Positions 59,759-64,000 of a stretch of 64,000 nt of DNA are shown here, one piece after another (position 1 is the stretch's first letter; every line of letters begins with the position of its first letter). The notes under the pieces are model-generated. The model had not been told where the DNA came from. It saw only the letters and a program-made list of their open reading frames with translations, and searched no databases. Both the position numbers and the translations under genes were made by a program. Source of the DNA: an uncultured bacterium (lineage in GTDB: Bacteria; Bacillota; Clostridia; Lachnospirales; Lachnospiraceae); NCBI GenBank assembly GCA_947383005.1, contig CANDBT010000019.1, forward strand, positions 1 through 64,000. Reading direction: 5' to 3'.

Positions 59759-59802
59759 GCCGAAGGGAAAACAGATTCATTGAATATCTGCAACCCTTCG
59801 GC
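59759..59802 (+). terminator. Terminator of the LysR gene
   Basis: GCCGAAGGG (59759-59767) pairs with CCCTTCGGC (59794-59802) with an inner CAGAT/ATCTG stem, followed by CGTTCTTTTGG. Confidence 0.7.
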
Positions 59803-59823
59803 CGTTCTTTTGGGAAATTGATT

Positions 59824-60104
59824 GTAATAGTTCAGACAACATCGGTGTTTTTGCCCGCCTGCGTCGGGCAACATCGGTCTTCTTGCCCGCCTGCGTCGGG
59901 CAGCATCGGTCTTCTTGCCCGCCTGCGTCGGGCAGCATCGGTCTTCTTGCCCGCCTGCGTCGGGCAACATCGGTCTTCTTGCCCGCCTGCGTCGGGCAAG
60001 AAGCATCGGATGTTCATCCGATGGGGGATTTGATATGAATGGGGGCTTACAAGCAAGCTTGACGCCCCCATTCATATCAAATCCCCCGCCGTCTAAACTG
60101 TTAC
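59824..60104. repeat. Multi-arm structured repeat with expanded 32-bp array
   Basis: Outer arms GTAATAGTTCAGAC and GTCTAAACTGTTAC. Five copies of a 32-bp unit (59840, 59872, 59904, 59936, 59968) each carry the GCCCG-CCTGCGT-CGGGC hairpin. They are followed by CATCGGATG/CATCCGATG and hairpin A with a GGGGGATTTGATATGAATGG stem and the TTACAAGCAAGCTTGAC tip. It ends 2 bp from the ilvC stop. Confidence 0.92.
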
Positions 60105-60106
60105 AG

Positions 60107-61162
<1,056 letters not shown>

Positions 61163-61203
61163 TCAGGCATGAAAAAACTCCGGAAGTACATAATTACAAA
61201 TAC

Positions 61204-61713
61204 TTATGGCAGATAGCGAATATCTTCCGAGCCACGAGATAAACCCGTAAGACCTGTCCTCGCCAGCTCCAGGATTTCATAATCCTCCAGCAAATTGACC
61301 AAGGCATCCAGCTTAGACTGATCCCCTGTCAGCATAACCGTCAGGGAATCCTTGCCCACATCGACAATCGTAGCACGGAAAATATCGGAAATAGCGCCGA
61401 TAGCCTGGCGTTCGCTGGCATTAGCCTTTACCTTGACCATAATCAGCTCCCGATAGACTGCCCGTCCCTGTTTTAATTCCTTAATATCCCGAACATCTTC
61501 CAGTTTGCGAAGCTGTTTTTCAATCTGCTCCAGGATTTCCTGATCACCCAAGGATACTACGGTCATTCGGGAATACCGCTCATCGGCGGTGACTCCGACG
61601 GTCAGACTCTCAATATTATAACCGCGGCGGCTGAATAATCCCGCCACCCGGCTCAGTACACCGGCAGTATTGTCCACCAGCAGTGATAATACAATCCTAT
61701 CCATGGTATTCAC
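61204..61713 (-). CDS. ilvN: Acetolactate synthase small regulatory subunit
   Basis: This 169-aa protein has an N-terminal ACT domain (residues about 6-80, LLVDNTAGVLSRVAGLFSRRGYNI) and the IlvN/IlvH C-terminal domain. It binds valine and regulates the large catalytic subunit, which is not in this window. The start at 61713 is a GTG with GGAG 5 bp upstream; the ATG three codons later is an alternative. Confidence 0.95.
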   Translation of the reverse strand: MNTMDRIVLSLLVDNTAGVLSRVAGLFSRRGYNIESLTVGVTADERYSRMTVVSLGDQEILEQIEKQLRKLEDVRDIKELKQGRAVYRELIMVKVKANASERQAIGAISDIFRATIVDVGKDSLTVMLTGDQSKLDALVNLLEDYEILELARTGLTGLSRGSEDIRYLP

Positions 61714-61734
61714 CCTTTCTCCTGCGTTCGTATA

Positions 61735-61763
61735 ATCATAACAATTCTGCTGCTATTTGTCAA
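61735..61763 (-). promoter_or_regulatory. Promoter of ilvN-ilvC
   Basis: On the minus strand, a perfect TTGACA (61758-61763), a 17-bp spacer and TATGAT (61735-61740). Confidence 0.85.
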
Positions 61764-61769
61764 CTATAT

Positions 61770-61794
61770 AAAAGGAATGTATACTATTCCTTTT
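61770..61794 (-). terminator. Inverted repeat, terminator of the acylphosphatase unit or operator
   Basis: AAAAGGAAT and ATTCCTTTT (9-bp perfect, 7-nt loop) lie just upstream of the ilvN promoter. The T-rich 3' arm fits a terminator for the gene upstream, but a palindrome this close to a promoter may also be an operator. Confidence 0.5.
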
Positions 61795-61805
61795 AGTTAT
61801 AGATT

Positions 61806-61869
61806 GTAACCATTCAGACGGGTATTTTCTTGCCCGTCTGCGCCGGACAAGAAGCATCTGAACGGTTAC
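61806..61869. repeat. Short multi-arm repeat at the acylphosphatase stop
   Basis: GTAACCATTCAGA pairs with TCTGAACGGTTAC, enclosing a CTTGCCCG/CGGACAAG hairpin. The outer stem is varied but paired relative to 10204-10353. It ends in the acylphosphatase stop codon. Confidence 0.8.
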
Positions 61870-62138
61870 TAATACATCATGCGAAAACCTTTCTCCTCTT
61901 TCAGAGGAAGATCCGCAATCTCCACATCCTCAATTTGAAGATAAGGCTGCTGATGAAGCGTTGACATCATCTTGTTCACCATACCTTCCTCTCCCTGAAC
62001 CTCCATCTCCACCCGGCCGTCCCAAAGATTTTTCACATAGCCGGTCAAAGCCAGCGACTGGCATATCCGGTGAGCCTGCCACCGGAAGCCCACTCCCTGC
62101 ACCCGGCCAGAAAAATAAATATGTTTTCTCACTTTCAC
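61869..62138 (-). CDS. Acylphosphatase
   Basis: This 89-aa protein of the acylphosphatase family hydrolyses carboxyl phosphates. The catalytic region FSGRVQGVGFRW has the conserved Arg (GRVQGVGFR), and a typical Asn-containing YVKNLWDGRVEMEVQG segment follows. The GTG at 62138 is 8 bp after AAAGGAGG; upstream in-frame ATG would add a non-family tail. It ends at the structured repeat at 61806-61869. Confidence 0.9.
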   Translation of the reverse strand: MKVRKHIYFSGRVQGVGFRWQAHRICQSLALTGYVKNLWDGRVEMEVQGEEGMVNKMMSTLHQQPYLQIEDVEIADLPLKEEKGFRMMY

Positions 62139-62140
62139 CC

Positions 62141-62938
62141 TTATGCCTCCTTTGTACGGGCAAATACAAGCTCCGGTTCTTTTCTGTTGCTGCAAGTGGC
62201 CTTCAGCCCCTGGCGGACAGCTAACAACACCAGCTTATTTATCTTCCTGGCTTTTTCCGGGCACTCTTTCACACAGCGCATACAAACAATGCAACGTTGC
62301 GTATCGGTTACTCTGGGATCTGTCCGGGAAATAGCCTGTACCGGACACTTCCGAATACAGGTTTTGCAGTCATTGCAGGAAGCCCCTACTTTAATTTTCA
62401 GCGGCACCCCGGCATATTCACGATAGGGCCTGTTGCCGGGAAGATCAAGCTGACCCACCTGATAATTGCTTTTCCATAAAGCAAATTTTTCTTTGATCTC
62501 CTGCCCAAACCGCAGAAGCCGGTTTTTATCCTGTGTATCCGGCCTTCCCGTTGCTATGCTCCTGATAATATTATGTTCCGCCGGCGCTGCCACGGCGGCA
62601 GCCGGACGAAATCCCTGTTCCGACAAAATATCCTTTAATTCCAAAAGGGCATCTTCATACGCCCGATTCCCGTAAGTAACTACCAATACTGCCGGCGTCT
62701 GCCTCCCGTGGATCTTCCGCAAACGCTCCGCCGCCGTTTTCGGTACCCGTCCCCCGTAAACCGGCACACCGGCTACCACTATCTCATTCTCAGTAAAATG
62801 ATATTCCGGCCTTTTTTTTGCATCAGTCAAATCCAAACATGCAAAGCCTGCGCAAATCTGACCTGCTATCAATTCCGTCGCAATCTTTGTATTCCCTGTC
62901 GGGCTGAAATAAATGCTGGTAACTTGCTTGATATTCAT
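62141..62938 (-). CDS. EFR1-type flavodoxin/ferredoxin fusion protein
   Basis: This protein of about 265 aa has an N-terminal flavodoxin-like domain (SIYFSPTGNTKIATELI FMN loop) and two C-terminal [4Fe-4S] ferredoxin motifs (CNDCKTCIRKC and CIVCMRCVKEC). It is the EFR1 family of electron-transfer proteins common in clostridia, with unknown partner. The start at 62938 follows AGGAGG. It lies directly upstream of the acylphosphatase gene on the same strand. Confidence 0.88.
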   Translation of the reverse strand: MNIKQVTSIYFSPTGNTKIATELIAGQICAGFACLDLTDAKKRPEYHFTENEIVVAGVPVYGGRVPKTAAERLRKIHGRQTPAVLVVTYGNRAYEDALLELKDILSEQGFRPAAAVAAPAEHNIIRSIATGRPDTQDKNRLLRFGQEIKEKFALWKSNYQVGQLDLPGNRPYREYAGVPLKIKVGASCNDCKTCIRKCPVQAISRTDPRVTDTQRCIVCMRCVKECPEKARKINKLVLLAVRQGLKATCSNRKEPELVFARTKEA

Positions 62939-62959
62939 TTGTCTCATCCTCCTGGCGTT

Positions 62960-63250
62960 TTAAAAATGCCCCGCCTTGTACTCTTCATTCAGCCAGCCTA
63001 CCGCTTCCCAAATCCCCTCCTGGCAAAAAGCAAATTCCCGTTTATGCTTTTTTTCTTCCTCAGTCGCGTCATAACTGAAAGGTTCCGGCCAAATCACCGC
63101 CTCAATTACCGTTTTCGTCTCTTTGCCCTTGTCGGCATTATCAACGGCCTGTTCACTCTTCCGAAGCAAATAACGCATTCCCTGATAGCTGCCGGTAAAC
63201 CGCCTTTTTTTCAAAAAATCCAATGAAATCTGACCATGTAAATCGATCAT
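62960..63250 (-). CDS. Conserved hypothetical protein (96 aa)
   Basis: This soluble protein begins MIDLHGQISLDFLKKRRFTG and has a YQGMRYLLRK basic region and a conserved-looking AVIWPEPFSYDAT segment. There is no membrane helix. It is conserved, I believe, next to sbcC in some Lachnospiraceae. Function is unknown. The start at 63250 follows AGAGGAGCGGG; a longer in-frame upstream start lacks a good site. Confidence 0.7.
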   Translation of the reverse strand: MIDLHGQISLDFLKKRRFTGSYQGMRYLLRKSEQAVDNADKGKETKTVIEAVIWPEPFSYDATEEEKKHKREFAFCQEGIWEAVGWLNEEYKAGHF

Positions 63251-63291
63251 TCGCTTCCCGCTCCTCTTGTCTCTACCGCATTTTTCCGGCC

Positions 63292-63507
63292 TAGTACTGC
63301 CTTGCGGAAATTCCGGTGAATTCGGCACTCGCTATTTCCGCCCTCTGCACGCCTGCAAAGCTAGACGTAGGCACCGCTACGTTGCTAAGCGCCAGTGGCG
63401 CTTGTTCAGCAAGGACCGGAACGGAGTGTAGAACGTCGCTTTGCAGACGCACAGATGACGAAAATATCAAGCACTGTATTCACCATTATTTCCGCAATGC
63501 AGTACTA
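63292..63507. repeat. Large hairpin element at the sbcC stop
   Basis: TAGTACTGC-TTGCGGAAAT and GGTGAAT pair with ATTCACC, ATTTCCGCAA and GCAGTACTA to form a long outer stem. Inside, CTGCAAAGC-GACGT pairs with ACGTC-GCTTTGCAG, and TTGCTAAGCGCCAGT pairs with GGCGCTTGTTCAGCAA. The CTAAGCGCCAGTGGCGCTTG tip is shared with 47183-47375. The 3' end overlaps the sbcC stop codon. Confidence 0.85.
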
Positions 63508-64000
63508 CCCGGGCAGCAGTACCGTCGCTACGCTTCCCACTCCGTCTTCATTCCAGTTTTTTGTTACCAGAATCTTCTTCTCGATTTGCTCCTTCAATTC
63601 CGCCACATGTGAGATAATCCCCACCATCCGCTTTCCTTCTGCTAATCCGGACAATGCTTTTACTGCCTGCTTCAGTGCTTCTTCATCCAAAGAGCCAAAA
63701 CCTTCGTCCACAAACATGGTATCCAACTGAATTCCGCCGGCATAAGACTGCACCTCATCGGACAGCCCCAGCGCCAAAGATAAGGAAGCCTGAAATGATT
63801 CGCCCCCGGACAAAGTCTTGACGCTCCGTCTCGTTCCGTTATAATGATCAATTACATCCAGCTCCAAACCGGCCTTTTCCTTTTTATTCTCTCCCTCTTC
63901 CTGACGCTTCAGTTCATATTGGCCGCTGCTCATCGTCATCAGCCGCAAATTTGCCCGCCGCAATATCCGGTCGAAATAAGCCATCTGAATGTAAGTCTCC
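63505..64000 (-). CDS. sbcC: SbcC-type SMC-like exonuclease subunit, C-terminal part
   Basis: The C-terminal ATPase half of SbcC is visible (about 165 residues); the start lies beyond the window. It has the family ETYIQMAYFDRIL segment, the LSGGESFQASLSLALGLSDEV signature motif and the Walker B VDEGFGSLDE. SbcC with SbcD cleaves DNA hairpins and blocks palindromes. Its 3' end and stop codon sit inside a large DNA hairpin, which is striking given SbcCD's substrate. Confidence 0.92.
   Translation of the reverse strand, partial: ETYIQMAYFDRILRRANLRLMTMSSGQYELKRQEEGENKKEKAGLELDVIDHYNGTRRSVKTLSGGESFQASLSLALGLSDEVQSYAGGIQLDTMFVDEGFGSLDEEALKQAVKALSGLAEGKRMVGIISHVAELKEQIEKKILVTKNWNEDGVGSVATVLLPG

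Noticed and set aside
59840..60004. 32-bp regular units that look like a CRISPR array
   Set aside because: The units are contiguous with no unique spacers, each is a hairpin of a known local repeat family, and no cas gene is present.
59698..60075. Reading frames through the 32-bp units giving Arg/Pro-rich repeats
   Set aside because: They only reflect the repeat DNA being open in several frames; no start site or conservation signal.

Overview
The window looks like a chromosomal segment of a low-to-mid GC, anaerobic, spore-forming Firmicute, most likely a gut Lachnospiraceae-type Clostridia. The reasons are strong AAGGAGG-type ribosome sites with some TTG and GTG starts, sigma-A promoters of TTGACT-N17-TATAAT type, the clpC/mcsA/mcsB heat-shock operon, a biotin-dependent Na+-pumping decarboxylase operon, a PyrB/PyrI pair, a glycine riboswitch ahead of an Na+:alanine symporter, a SleB-type cell-wall hydrolase and a CATA-N3-TA mother-cell-like promoter. 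No phage, IS element or CRISPR array is visible. About 61 protein genes and two tRNAs (Trp, elongator Met) fill most of the sequence.

Layout. 0-10 kb: an OmpR-type two-component system, metY, a tiny zinc-ribbon protein, a MATE pump, a GGDEF response regulator, tag, gpsA and a riboswitch-controlled AGCS symporter. 10-22 kb: tRNA-Trp, radA, an unknown protein, then clpC-mcsB-mcsA-GntR (GntR first in transcription), then two exported wall or surface proteins (cohesin plus cadherin-like; SH3 plus glucosaminidase plus cadherin-like). 22-27.5 kb: a five-gene membrane decarboxylase operon that holds both a carboxyl-CoA transferase and a pyruvate/oxaloacetate carboxyltransferase. 27.6-33.7 kb: a DUF1538 membrane protein with a PII-like partner, a second MATE pump, a CBS/CorC protein, and a DUF4397 protein with 26-residue repeats. 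33.8-42.9 kb: one long co-directional block, dagK-ispF-cysS-mrnC-rlmB-transglutaminase, followed by a small PilC / pseudopilin / DUF4860 / PilT cluster. 43-54.6 kb: PAP2, an NSS transporter with a divergent LysR, a probable type I toxin-antitoxin locus, tRNA-Met, pyrBI, a CarD-like factor, a HAD phosphatase, pckA, a cytosolic pectinesterase-like protein and a SleB hydrolase. 55-64 kb: two adjacent LeuCD-type pairs with a divergent LysR, ilvC, ilvN, acylphosphatase, an EFR1-type flavodoxin/ferredoxin protein, an unknown, and the 3' end of sbcC.

Metabolic logic. pckA, the Na+ decarboxylase, ilvCN, leuCD and pyrBI all bear on the oxaloacetate, pyruvate, branched-chain and pyrimidine nodes. The NSS, AGCS and Na+-pump genes point to a sodium-based energy economy.

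Most notable observations. (1) A convergent, 3'-overlapping sense/antisense pair at 46.7-47.15 kb has the architecture of a type I toxin-antitoxin system: a 57-aa membrane peptide, a consensus antisense promoter, and a terminator on each strand. (2) At least fifteen structured intergenic repeats belong to several families. Their stems differ between copies but stay self-complementary, while the hairpin tips are constant. Almost all sit immediately 3' of an ORF. (3) The clp operon is headed by a GntR repressor candidate with an inverted-repeat operator over its own start site, and its McsB lacks the family's catalytic glutamates. (4) A minimal pilus-like cluster has PilT as its only ATPase in the window.
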